This document shows, piece after piece, positions 16,744 through 24,782 of a stretch of 64,000 nt of DNA. The position numbers and the translations under genes were made by a program. This stretch comes from Streptomyces olindensis. GTDB lineage: Bacteria; Actinomycetota; Actinomycetes; Streptomycetales; Streptomycetaceae. Position 1 is the stretch's first letter. Every line of letters starts with the position of its first letter. The notes under the pieces were generated by a model that saw nothing but the letters and a program-made list of their open reading frames with translations, was not told the DNA's origin and ran no database searches. The stretch is taken from assembly GCA_000696115.1 (NCBI GenBank), contig JJOH01000019.1:248001-312000 (forward strand), written 5' to 3'.

Positions 16744-17178
16744 CTAGAAGGAGAAGACGCCCGTGCCGTAGGCGTTCTTCATGCACTCGTTGGAGAAGAC
16801 GCGCTCGTAGCTGACCCGCTGCCCCTGCCAGACGCCGTCGACGGTGACGACCACGGGGTCGTACTGCTTGGTGCACATCACGCCCTCCGTGGCGGTCAGG
16901 GCGTCGAAGTCGCCGCCCGCGCCACGCAGTTCGGCGCAGGCCTCGACGGCGGCCGGGTGGGTGCCCGCGGGCCTGGGGGCACAGGTCAGGGTGACCGCGC
17001 GTTCCGGAGTCGCGGCGATCGCGCTCTCTCCGTGGCCCACCGTGAGGACGAGGGCCGACGGGGCGTAGAGCGCGGCGGGGGCCGGACCCGGGGTGGCGAG
17101 CGCGGCCCCGGAGAGGGGTCCGCAGACGGCGGTGGCCGTCAGGCCGAGGGTCATGGCCCAGCGCGCGGTGTTCCGCAT
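16744..17178 (-). CDS. sti1: Streptomyces subtilisin inhibitor-family protease inhibitor
   Basis: A 144-residue secreted SSI-family inhibitor. A signal peptide (about residues 1-29, ending ALA) is followed by the inhibitor domain with four Cys forming two disulfides. The reactive-site loop is VMCTKQYDPV, so P1 is Lys and P1' is Gln. By family rules this favours trypsin-like as well as subtilisin-like enzymes. The C-terminal GTGVFSF is typical. Of two in-frame ATGs, the second (17178) is chosen because GGAAGG sits 9 nt upstream of it and abuts the first (17187). Such inhibitors control extracellular proteases during mycelial differentiation. Confidence 0.93.
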   Translation of the reverse strand: MRNTARWAMTLGLTATAVCGPLSGAALATPGPAPAALYAPSALVLTVGHGESAIAATPERAVTLTCAPRPAGTHPAAVEACAELRGAGGDFDALTATEGVMCTKQYDPVVVTVDGVWQGQRVSYERVFSNECMKNAYGTGVFSF

Positions 17179-17503
17179 TGTGTGCATCCTTCCGCTCGAT
17201 TACAGGGGGTGCCGGCCCGTGCTCGGTTGGTGCCCGGAACGGCGAGCGCGAGTCTGCCGAGTCCGTCGCCGAAACACACATCGACCCCACCGGTTTCAGT
17301 AACGTTACGTATTGAATCAGTGGCGCGAAGTTACGGAACGGATGCGCGTGAAGCCCGTAACTGCGCGGGCCGCGGGGGCATGAAGCGGCCAGATGGCCGA
17401 TTTCCGGGTGTTCGTTAATAGGCCTGAAACATTCCGATTCCGCTGTGGGCCAACCACTTTGCAACCGCTTGCGTTCATGCTCCCGTCGAGTAATCGTCAT
17501 TAC
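17179..17503. other. Divergent promoter region of inhibitor and downstream gene
   Basis: A 325-bp spacer between divergent genes, with several short repeats of GTTAC/GTAAC (17308-17375). It contains a near-consensus AdpA site, given separately. No open frame in it looks real. Confidence 0.55.
17321..17330 (+). promoter_or_regulatory. Possible AdpA-binding site
   Basis: TGGCGCGAAG matches the AdpA consensus TGGCSNGWWY at 9 of 10 positions. It lies about 145 bp upstream of the inhibitor start codon. SSI-type inhibitor genes are reported AdpA targets in streptomycetes. A single 10-bp match is weak evidence by itself. Confidence 0.35.
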
Positions 17504-18061
17504 ATGATTACGAGCGAGCAGCGAGAGCAACTGCGCGGCTGGTTCGCCGGCCGCCTTCCCGACGACCTCTTCGAGGAACTGACCGAGATCACGGTCGACC
17601 GCGAGGAGATCACCGTGATCGGCCGCATCCCCGAACCCCGGCTGGCCGAGGACGCCCCGGCCGCCGAACGGGAGGCGGCCCTGGAGAGCCGGGTGCAGGA
17701 GTTCCGGGAGCGCACGCGCGAGGACCGGATGGCCGTGGCCCGGGAGGCCGAGCACCGGTTCCGCCGAAAGGTGTCCTGGGGTGTGGAGTGCGGCGGGCGG
17801 CGCGCCCTCTTCACGCACGTGGCCGCGCCCGTCATGACGCGGCTGCGCCAGCCGGAGCGCCAGGTCCTCGACACCCTGATCGCCGGCGGTGTCGCCCGCA
17901 GCCGCAGCGACGCGCTGGCGTGGTGCGTGCGCCTCGTGCAGCGTCACACCGACGACTGGCTCACGGAGTTGCGGGACTCCCTGGAGCACGTGCAGCGGGT
18001 CCGGGCGCAGGGGCCGGACGCCGGACCGGACCGCCCGCCGCACACGGACGACGAGGAGTGA
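17504..18061 (+). CDS. Hypothetical protein with C-terminal ribbon-helix-helix-like segment
   Basis: A 185-residue soluble charged protein, I do not recognise the family. The N-terminal half (ITSEQREQLRGWFAGRLPDD) is helical and acidic. A middle segment from about 75 to 105 is strongly charged and may be coiled. The segment LRQPERQVLDTLIAGGVARS, continuing SDALAWCVRLVQ, resembles a ribbon-helix-helix or antitoxin-like DNA-binding helix pair. The ATG at 17504 has no clear Shine-Dalgarno; an upstream start at 17393 would add 37 residues with poor codon bias. It may be a regulator. Confidence 0.6.
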   Translation: MITSEQREQLRGWFAGRLPDDLFEELTEITVDREEITVIGRIPEPRLAEDAPAAEREAALESRVQEFRERTREDRMAVAREAEHRFRRKVSWGVECGGRRALFTHVAAPVMTRLRQPERQVLDTLIAGGVARSRSDALAWCVRLVQRHTDDWLTELRDSLEHVQRVRAQGPDAGPDRPPHTDDEE

Positions 18062-18108
18062 TCGCGGACTGGAGGATTCGTCCACTGACGGCTCCAGGAA
18101 TGGATGAA

Positions 18109-18167
18109 CCGTCCTCTGGCGTGGCCCGTCCGCGCCGCCCTACGGTCGGCACACCCCCAGAGGACGG
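18109..18167 (+). promoter_or_regulatory. Long-range hairpin in permease leader
   Basis: CCGTCCTCTGG (18109-18119) is complementary to CCAGAGGACGG (18157-18167), an 11-bp stem closing a 37-nt internal region. It lies 100-160 bp upstream of the NCS1 permease start. It could be a leader structure or attenuator. It matches no riboswitch I know, and the thiamine-box sequences are absent. Confidence 0.35.
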
Positions 18168-18268
18168 CTTCCGCACGCCGCCGCACACCCCGGCGCCGGC
18201 GTAGCGGCCGTCCGCCCCGCCGCCGCGTCACCCCGCGCTCCACCGACCCCGTCCCCGCTGGAGCCCCC

Positions 18269-19852
18269 TTGTCCTCGCCGGCCGCCCACCCCTCCCCCGC
18301 CGCGTCCGCCCCGTCCCTGACGGAGGTCGAGTCCCACGGCGTGGACCGCATCCCCGACGCCGAGCGCACCGCGACCCCCTTCGATCTGTTCCGGCTGGCC
18401 TTCGGCGGCGCCAACACCTTCTCCACCTGCGTCCTCGGCGCCTTCCCGATCCTGTTCGGGCTCTCCTACTGGCAGGGCCTCGCGGCCACGCTCCTGGGAG
18501 TCGTCGCGGGCGCGCTGATCCTGTGCCCCATGGCGGTGTTCGGCCCGGTCAACGGCACCAACAACGCGGTGTCGTCGTCCGCGCACCTGGGCGTGCACGG
18601 CCGCGTGGTCGGTTCGTTCCTGTCCCTGCTGACGGCGGTGGCGTTCTTCTCCCTCTCCGTGTGGAGCTCCGGGGACGCCCTGGTCGGCGGTGCCCACCGG
18701 CTCTTCGGCCTGGGCCGCGCCGACCTGTCGTACGCCGTCGCGTACGCGCTGTTCGCGGTGCTGGTCCTCGCCGTGTGCGTGTACGGCTTCCGGTTCATGC
18801 TGTTCGTCAACAAGATCGCGGTGACCTCGGCGACCGCGCTGTTCCTGCTCGGCGCCGTGGCCTTCGCGGACGACTTCGACCCGTCGTACGCGGGTGTCTT
18901 CACCGACGCGGCGGACCCGGCCACGGCGGCCCTGTTCTGGCCGTCGTTCATCGGAGCGGCACTGATCGTGCTGTCGAACCCGGTGTCGTTCGGGGCGTTC
19001 CTCGGCGACTGGTCGCGCTACATCCCGGCGAGCACCCCGCGCCGGAAGGTGGTCGGGGCCGCGTTCCTGTCCCAGCTCGCGACGCTGCTGCCGTTCCTGT
19101 TCGGTCTGACGACGGCGAGCATCATCGCGGACGAGGCCCCGGAGTACGTCGATCCGGCGGCCCCCGACTTCGTGGGCGGCCTGCTCGCGATCTCGCCGGG
19201 CTGGTTCTTCCTACCGGTGTGCCTGCTCGCGCTGATCGGCGGCATGGCGACGGGCACGACCGCGCTCTACGGGACCGGGCTCGACTTCTCCTCGGTGTTC
19301 CCGCGTCTGTCCCGCGTCCAGGCCACGCTGCTGATCGGGGCGTTGTCGATCGCGTTCATCTTCGCCGGCCGGTTCGGGCTCGACCTGGTGCGGTCCATCT
19401 CGACCTTCGCCACCGTGATCATCACGTGCACCACGCCCTGGATGGTCGTGATGATGCTGGGCTACTGGACGCGGCGCGGCTGGTACGACCCCGAGGCGCT
19501 GCAGGTCTTCAACCGCCGTCAGCGCGGCGGCCGTTACTGGTTCGCGCACGGCTGGAACTGGCGCGGCATGACCGCCTGGTGGGTCGCGGCGCTGCTCGGC
19601 GTGCTCTTCACCAACATCCCCGGCCAGTTCGTCGGCCCGCTCGGCGACCTCGCGCACGGCGTCGACATCGGTCTGCCGGTGTCACTGACCGCGGCGGCGG
19701 CGCTGTTCCTGACGCTGCTGCGGCTGTTCCCCGAACCCCGGGCCGTGTACGGGCCCGAGGGGCCGCGACTGGCGCGCACCGTGGACGTGCCGGTGCCGCC
19801 GATCACCGGGCCGGGGGCGTTGTCGGTGCCGTCGGCTACCTTGCGGGCATGA
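18269..19852 (+). CDS. NCS1-family purine/cytosine-type permease
   Basis: A 527-residue membrane protein with about 12 hydrophobic segments. It carries NCS1 hallmarks: an N-terminal motif ending ANTFSTCVLG, FGPVNGTNNAVSS after the second helix, and SFGAFLGDWSRY near the middle. Members import cytosine, purines, allantoin or related compounds by cation symport; the substrate cannot be assigned here. The TTG at 18269 is chosen (GGAG just upstream); the frame is open further up but very Arg-rich. Its stop overlaps the ATG of a hydrolase gene (ATGA), so permease and hydrolase are translationally coupled. Confidence 0.85.
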   Translation: MSSPAAHPSPAASAPSLTEVESHGVDRIPDAERTATPFDLFRLAFGGANTFSTCVLGAFPILFGLSYWQGLAATLLGVVAGALILCPMAVFGPVNGTNNAVSSSAHLGVHGRVVGSFLSLLTAVAFFSLSVWSSGDALVGGAHRLFGLGRADLSYAVAYALFAVLVLAVCVYGFRFMLFVNKIAVTSATALFLLGAVAFADDFDPSYAGVFTDAADPATAALFWPSFIGAALIVLSNPVSFGAFLGDWSRYIPASTPRRKVVGAAFLSQLATLLPFLFGLTTASIIADEAPEYVDPAAPDFVGGLLAISPGWFFLPVCLLALIGGMATGTTALYGTGLDFSSVFPRLSRVQATLLIGALSIAFIFAGRFGLDLVRSISTFATVIITCTTPWMVVMMLGYWTRRGWYDPEALQVFNRRQRGGRYWFAHGWNWRGMTAWWVAALLGVLFTNIPGQFVGPLGDLAHGVDIGLPVSLTAAAALFLTLLRLFPEPRAVYGPEGPRLARTVDVPVPPITGPGALSVPSATLRA

Positions 19853-20544
19853 CCGACTTCGTACTGGTGGCAGGTGCCTGGCTCGGGGCGTGGGCGTGGG
19901 ACGAGGTGGCCGCCGAGCTGCGCGGCGCCGGGCACGACGTGCATGCGCTGACGCTGTCGGGCCTCGCCGAGAAGCGGGCCGCGCAGCCGTCCGGGCCGCA
20001 GGCGCACGTCCGGGACATCGTCGAGGAGGTGGAGCGCCTCGGCCTGCGCGATGTCGTCCTGGTCGGGCACAGCTACGCGGGCATCCCGGTCGGGCAGGCC
20101 GCCGAGCGCATCCGTGACCGGCTGCGGCGCGTGGTGTTCGTCGACGCGAACGTGCCGGTGGACGGGGAGTCTTTCCTCTCTGGCTGGCCGAGCGCGGGGG
20201 TACGGCGGTCGATCGCCGAGCACAACGGGTTCTGGCCGCCGCTCACCCCGGAGGAGTACGCGGGCCAGGGGCTGACGGACGGGCAGATCGCCCGGATCGT
20301 CGGCTCGACCCCGCACCCGGGTGCCACGCTCACCGAACCGGCCGTGCTGGAGCGCCCTTTGGACGACCTCCCGGTGACGTACGTGAAGTGCCTCCTCGAC
20401 GGGGACGAGCCGATGCCGGCGGTGGCCGCACTCCTCAAGAGCGACCGGTGGGAGCTGGTGGAGATGGCCACGGGCCACTGGCCGATGTTCTCCCAGCCGC
20501 GTGAACTGGCCCGTGTCCTGCAGGCGTCGGTCGCGGGCCTCTGA
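19849..20544 (+). CDS. Alpha/beta hydrolase (esterase-like)
   Basis: A 231-residue alpha/beta-hydrolase. It has the oxyanion-region motif VAGAWLGAWAW at the N-terminus, the nucleophile elbow GHSYAG and a C-terminal His in TGHWPM. The overall pattern matches the small family that includes plant methyl-esterase/hydroxynitrile-lyase-like proteins. The 4-nt overlap with the NCS1 permease gene suggests it acts on the imported compound, but this is inference. The gene has no separate ribosome-binding site. Confidence 0.85.
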   Translation: MTDFVLVAGAWLGAWAWDEVAAELRGAGHDVHALTLSGLAEKRAAQPSGPQAHVRDIVEEVERLGLRDVVLVGHSYAGIPVGQAAERIRDRLRRVVFVDANVPVDGESFLSGWPSAGVRRSIAEHNGFWPPLTPEEYAGQGLTDGQIARIVGSTPHPGATLTEPAVLERPLDDLPVTYVKCLLDGDEPMPAVAALLKSDRWELVEMATGHWPMFSQPRELARVLQASVAGL

Positions 20545-20632
20545 CCCGCGGTCCGTGCCGACGGCCGGTCACCGGCCCGCTCGCCGTATCGTCGGGTCGA
20601 CGCAGGCTCGACGACGAGAGGCGGACAGGCCG

Positions 20633-21829
20633 ATGGCACAGCAACACTGGGCCGACTACCAGTACGAGATCTACCTCAACGGCATGGCGGGGGTCGTCCC
20701 ACGGCTGCCCACGGATCTGACCCGCCTGGAGGAACTCACCGAGCGGCGGCTCGGCGCCGGTCCGGTCGGCTATGTGGCGGGCAGCGCGGGGAACGGCAGC
20801 ACGGCCCGCGCCAACCGGGCGGCGCTGGAGCGCCGCCGGATCGTGCCGCGCATGCTGAGAGACGTGCACGAGCGGGATCTGTCCGTGGAGGTCCTCGGCC
20901 GTCCGTTGCCCGCCCCGCTGGCCCTGGCCCCCGTCGGCGTGCTGTCGATCATGCATCCGGACGCGGAGCCCGCGGCGGCCCGGGCCGCGGCGGCGCAGGG
21001 AGTGCCGTTCACCCTGTCCTCCGTGTCGAGCACGCCGATGGAGCGGATCGCCGAGGTGATGGGCGAGGCCGAACGCTGGTTCCAGCTGTACTGGCCCAAG
21101 GACCCGGAGGTGGCCCGCAGCTTTCTGAACCGGGCCCGGGCCGCCGGATTCAGCGTGCTCGTGGTCACGCTGGACACGCCCCTGCTCGCGTGGCGGCCAC
21201 GTGACCTCGACCAGGCGTACCTGCCGTTCCTGGACGGGGTGGGCATGGCCAACTACTTCACGGACCCGGCCTTCAAGGCGGGCCTGTCGAAGCCGGTGGA
21301 GGAGGACCTGACCGCGGCGGTGCGGCACTTCATCGGGCTTCAGGGCGATCCCGGCAAGACCTGGCCGGACCTGGCGTTCCTGCGGGAGAACTGGGACGGC
21401 CCGGTCGTCCTCAAGGGCGTGCTGCACCCGGACGACGCCCGGTTGGCCGCGGAGGCGGGCATGGACGGCGTGGTCGTCTCCAACCACGGCGGACGGCAGG
21501 TGGCCGGCTCCGTGGCGGCGGCCGACGCGCTCCCCCGCGTGGCGGAGGCCGTCGGGGACCGGCTCACCGTGCTCTTCGACAGCGGCGTCCGCACCGGCGA
21601 CGACATCTTCAAGGCGCTCACCCTGGGCGCCCGGGCCGTCCTCGTCGGCCGCCCGTACGTCTACGGACTCGGCCTCGACGGGCAGTCGGGGGTCGAGCAC
21701 GTCATCCGCTGCCTGCTCGCCGAACTCGACCTCACCCTCGCCCTGTCCGGCCATGCCGTCCCGGGCACGGTCGGTCCGGCCGACCTCGTCGAGGACCCGG
21801 TCCTATCCGGGGGGCTGCGCGGCGCGTGA
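20633..21829 (+). CDS. FMN-dependent 2-hydroxyacid oxidase/lactate 2-monooxygenase-like
   Basis: A 398-residue TIM-barrel flavoenzyme of the glycolate oxidase/lactate monooxygenase family. The catalytic His and adjacent substrate-binding Arg lie in SNHGGRQV. The FMN phosphate site is FDSGVRTGDDIFKALTLGA followed by LVGRPYVYGL. The QLYWPKD segment also fits. The N-terminal 60-70 residues and overall length are closest to lactate 2-monooxygenase-like actinobacterial enzymes. The ATG at 20633 starts the conserved N-terminus (QQHWADYQYEIYLNGM). It is convergent with the next gene. Confidence 0.88.
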   Translation: MAQQHWADYQYEIYLNGMAGVVPRLPTDLTRLEELTERRLGAGPVGYVAGSAGNGSTARANRAALERRRIVPRMLRDVHERDLSVEVLGRPLPAPLALAPVGVLSIMHPDAEPAAARAAAAQGVPFTLSSVSSTPMERIAEVMGEAERWFQLYWPKDPEVARSFLNRARAAGFSVLVVTLDTPLLAWRPRDLDQAYLPFLDGVGMANYFTDPAFKAGLSKPVEEDLTAAVRHFIGLQGDPGKTWPDLAFLRENWDGPVVLKGVLHPDDARLAAEAGMDGVVVSNHGGRQVAGSVAAADALPRVAEAVGDRLTVLFDSGVRTGDDIFKALTLGARAVLVGRPYVYGLGLDGQSGVEHVIRCLLAELDLTLALSGHAVPGTVGPADLVEDPVLSGGLRGA

Positions 21830-21863
21830 CCGCGCAGCCCCGCTCAGGCCGCAGGGACCGTGC

Positions 21864-23501
21864 TCACGCCGTCCGGCCGTGGGGCAGGGTCACCTGCCGG
21901 GCCTTCTGGTCCTCCTGCTCCTCGATCGACAGGGAGCCCGCCGTCGTCGGCACGGGCTCCGGCTGCCAGCGCTGCGCGTCGGAGCGGTCGCGGACCTTGA
22001 CGACGATGTCGGCGTCCGGGTCGTCGTGCGTGGCGGCGAGGGCGAGCCGCTCGTCCCAGCGGGGCAGCAACTCGCCCTGCACGGTGAGGTCGTAGCGCAC
22101 GTCGTCGCCCCGCTCGGCATCCTCGTCGGCGCAGGTGCCGAGGACCACGACGCCCGCGTCCTTGTGCGAGTCCAGGCACAGCCCGGGATCGGCGACACTG
22201 CGCAGCAGCCCGTCGTCCTCGTACGTCCACTGCTGGGTCCACACCGTCGAGCACTCCGCCAGCTTCGTCGCCGAGCCCTCCTTCGGCAGATCGCGGATGT
22301 CCAGGCACAGGTCGGCGCCGGCGTTGCGCAGCCGCGTCACGCCCGGTGCCGTGGGCAGCCCCGCCGTGCCGGGCGGGGACACGGACCCGGTGCCGTCGGA
22401 ACCGGCGGCGCTGTTGGAGCCGGCCGGGTCGGCCTGGCCGCCGTCGTACGACGAGGCGCTGATGATGAGCACGGTGGCCAGCACCCCGGCCGACACCGCA
22501 CCGACGCCGGAGAGCAGCGCCCGCGGGGACCGCAGCGCGTCCGGGACCCGGCGCGGGGGCATGGGGATCCTGGACAGCAGGCGGTGCCGCCCGTCCCCCC
22601 GGGTTCCGCCGCCGCGCCGCCCGCCGCTGCGTCGGCCTGCGCGACCGCCCCGCGTGCCGTGCGAGGACCGGCCCGGACGCGAGTCGAGGTACCGGCGGGC
22701 GCCCCAGCCGAGCACCGCCTCGGCGATCAACGGGCCCAGCGGCCCCTCGAAATGGCTCAGCTGTTCGGCAGCGTTACGGCAGTAGCGGCACTCCGCCAGG
22801 TGCTCCTGAACGTCCGGCAGCAGGGTGCCGCCCCGGCGGATCGGGACGTCGAGCAGGCGGTTGTAGAAGCGGCAATCCTGGGTCGGCGCGAGTTCCCTAT
22901 GGGCATGTACACAACCCTCGCGAAATGTGTCCCGTGCCTGTTCCAGGGCGGCCGACGCGATGTCGGTGTCCATGCCCAGCAGACCGGCCGGGACGCTTAA
23001 AGGATCGGCCTCGACCTCGACGTGCCACAGCAAACAGCGCGCGGCCGCGGGAAGTGCCTGGAATGCCCGCTCCGCGAGGGCGCGATTTTCCGGCGTGATG
23101 GACGTCGCCGCGCGCAGCCCTCGCCCTCCGGCCGGTTTCTGCAAGGCGGGCAGGACGGCCGATATGCGATCGTCGCCGGACCACTCCCGGATCGTGTCGC
23201 GCACGGTCACCAGAAGGGCCGGGCGCAGCGCGACGGCCGACTCGCCGAAGGCGAGGCGGTTGAGGGTCCGGTGGAAGGCGGTCCCGGTCACCATCGCGGC
23301 GACCTTGGCCGACGAGGCGAGACAGATGACCGCGTAGTCATGCACCGGCTGCCAGTGCCGCGCCATCAGCAGCGCGACGGAATGGGCGGCGACCTCGCCC
23401 TCCGGGCTGCCTCTGAGCGGGGCGGCGAGGCTTTCGTCGGATTCCCCTGGATCCCCGCCGGGCGGGGGATACGGGGGACGAGGGGGGTGGGGGGTGGGCA
23501 C
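21864..23501 (-). CDS. Sigma-70-like / zinc-finger / TM / ricin-lectin fusion protein
   Basis: A 545-residue multidomain protein. Residues about 40-210 resemble ECF sigma regions 2 and 4 (AFHRTLNRLAFGE; AARCLLWHVEVEADPLSVPA). Next is an anti-sigma-type zinc finger, His234-x3-Cys238-x2-Cys241 (HLAECRYC). After an Arg/Gly-rich stretch comes one membrane helix near residue 330, then a ricin-type beta-trefoil (QQWTYEDDGLLR, LCLDS motifs) predicted outside the cell. The GTG at 23501 has GGAAGGAA 8 nt upstream. A paralogue with the same domain order lies at 38179-40284. Whether the sigma-like part binds DNA or polymerase is unknown. Confidence 0.8.
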   Translation of the reverse strand: MPTPHPPRPPYPPPGGDPGESDESLAAPLRGSPEGEVAAHSVALLMARHWQPVHDYAVICLASSAKVAAMVTGTAFHRTLNRLAFGESAVALRPALLVTVRDTIREWSGDDRISAVLPALQKPAGGRGLRAATSITPENRALAERAFQALPAAARCLLWHVEVEADPLSVPAGLLGMDTDIASAALEQARDTFREGCVHAHRELAPTQDCRFYNRLLDVPIRRGGTLLPDVQEHLAECRYCRNAAEQLSHFEGPLGPLIAEAVLGWGARRYLDSRPGRSSHGTRGGRAGRRSGGRRGGGTRGDGRHRLLSRIPMPPRRVPDALRSPRALLSGVGAVSAGVLATVLIISASSYDGGQADPAGSNSAAGSDGTGSVSPPGTAGLPTAPGVTRLRNAGADLCLDIRDLPKEGSATKLAECSTVWTQQWTYEDDGLLRSVADPGLCLDSHKDAGVVVLGTCADEDAERGDDVRYDLTVQGELLPRWDERLALAATHDDPDADIVVKVRDRSDAQRWQPEPVPTTAGSLSIEEQEDQKARQVTLPHGRTA

Positions 23502-23969
23502 TGAGATGGTTCCTTCCCACGCGCATGTGACACACAGAAGTCCTGACGCCGAAAAAGGAGCCCGGTTGGTGCGTACCTTTTTGGCGCGGCGCGGGAGGGG
23601 CGAATTCGCCTGCGGCGAATCGGACCCGGTCAACAAATCACGTGCGACACTCGGCCATTCCCCCCGCACGCGTGTTTCACTCTTGCACAACCCCCACACG
23701 ACCAACAAGGCGCGCGGGCAACATCCCCGCCCTTGACAGAAAGTCAGAAACGGGAACGCGCGCACGCCGCTCGCACCGGTTTTCGACATTTCCATGCGCC
23801 CCGTGTGAATCGGGCACCCGCAACGGGTGCACCGCACACGCTCCCGGCGCACGCTCCGGCGCAGTCCACTGGGTATCGGCCCTTCTCGGAGGCCCGCGCG
23901 GGACGGCGGCTCTCCCGCGCCCCAGGGCCGCCGGCCCCGTCCCTCCGCCCTCGGCCGGCGGCCCTCCGT
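23502..23969. other. Intergenic region upstream of lectin-fusion gene
   Basis: A 468-bp spacer carrying the leader of the minus-strand fusion gene and the 3' flank of the toxin gene. It contains the inverted-repeat motif listed separately. No coding potential is convincing. Confidence 0.5.
23733..23747 (-). promoter_or_regulatory. Inverted-repeat motif shared with the paralogous gene
   Basis: Read on the coding strand it is CTGACTTTCTGTCAA, about 235 bp upstream of the fusion-gene start. The paralogue has TTGACGTTTTGTCAA about 190 bp upstream. Twelve of 15 bases are identical, with the same 5-bp spacer between arms. This suggests a common regulator or promoter element. Confidence 0.45.
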
Positions 23970-24347
23970 TCAGATCTGCCAGGAGCGCAGCCGGTCCGCC
24001 GCGCCGTAGACGTCTGTCGTACCGGACATCAGATCGCGGGCGAGGTCGACGAGGGCGCCGTAGGGCGGGTCGATGCCGACGCCGCTGACGAACATGTACG
24101 CCACGGCGGTCGAGCAGGCGAAGCGGGCGTTGGCCGAGGGCAGCGGCCGGAGCACGGCGAGGGTGTGCAGCAGCGCGGCCGCCCGCCAGGCCGGGTCGGA
24201 GTTCACCCCGAGGCGCGGCGGGTCGACCCGGTGCCGGGCCACGGCGGCGACCAGCGCGGAGAAGTCGTTGATCGTCGGCTGGTCCGGCAGGACCTCTTCG
24301 TGGCGCTGGAGCAGCCAGGGCACGTCGATATGGAGGACGGGTGCCAT
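23970..24347 (-). CDS. Fic/Doc-like toxin of a toxin-antitoxin pair
   Basis: A 125-residue protein resembling Doc-type Fic toxins. The core reads LRPLPSANARFACSTAVAYM (residues 66-85), which aligns with the HxFx(D/N)GNKR region. The catalytic His is replaced by Arg67 and the anion-hole Gly by Ala72. Doc phosphorylates and Fic AMPylates target proteins; this variant may be inactive or use altered chemistry. It starts 3 bp after the antitoxin stop, the usual antitoxin-first order. Confidence 0.75.
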   Translation of the reverse strand: MAPVLHIDVPWLLQRHEEVLPDQPTINDFSALVAAVARHRVDPPRLGVNSDPAWRAAALLHTLAVLRPLPSANARFACSTAVAYMFVSGVGIDPPYGALVDLARDLMSGTTDVYGAADRLRSWQI

Positions 24348-24350
24348 CGG

Positions 24351-24596
24351 TCAGGCGACCCGCCCCTCACTCTTGGCGGACGGTTCGTCGTCGGGGAAGG
24401 CGGCGGCGAACTCGTCGGCGTGGGTCGCGAAGAACCGGCGGAAGGCCTCCGCGCCCTCCTGCAGGGCCCGGTGGCGGGCTATGTCGGCCGCGGCCGCCTC
24501 GCGCACGAGCGCCTTCATGGACGTACCGCGCTCCTTGGCGATCTGCCGCAGGTCCTCAAGTTCGCGATCGCTGAACTCGACGTTGAGAGCTGGCAT
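24351..24596 (-). CDS. Antitoxin partner of the Doc-like toxin
   Basis: An 81-residue protein. The N-terminal segment (LNVEFSDRELEDLRQIAKER, then GTSMKALVREA) looks like a ribbon-helix-helix DNA-binding domain. The C-terminal half (RRFFATHADEFAAAFPDDE) is acidic and would wrap the toxin. The size, order and 3-bp gap to the toxin gene support the call. It probably represses its own promoter. Confidence 0.78.
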   Translation of the reverse strand: MPALNVEFSDRELEDLRQIAKERGTSMKALVREAAAADIARHRALQEGAEAFRRFFATHADEFAAAFPDDEPSAKSEGRVA

Positions 24597-24721
24597 GCGT
24601 TCACGGTACCGCTCGGGTACTGACTCGTAAATACCCCCAGGTCACCGCAGGGATCGGACGGTACCTACAGGCCGTCCGGCACGGCCTGTCGCTGAGATGT
24701 GGGTCACATCCGGCGGTGCGA

Positions 24722-24728
24722 TGTCACA
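24722..24728 (+). promoter_or_regulatory. TGTCACA element, candidate ECF41 promoter -35
   Basis: TGTCACA at 24722-24728 matches the -35 element reported for ECF41 sigma factors and lies about 55 bp before the sigJ-like start codon. The -10 is not a clean match at the expected spacing. If real, the sigma factor transcribes its own gene and the coupled cytochrome b gene. Confidence 0.4.
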
Positions 24729-24782
24729 TTCCGGGTCCCTCAGGGCCTCGCAGTGGTGAGCGCGTCTCTGGGAGGACCCCGC

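Noticed and set aside
18062..18268. Thiamine pyrophosphate or purine riboswitch upstream of the NCS1 permease
   Set aside because: The conserved thi-box (CTGAGA and partner) and purine-riboswitch core sequences are not present.
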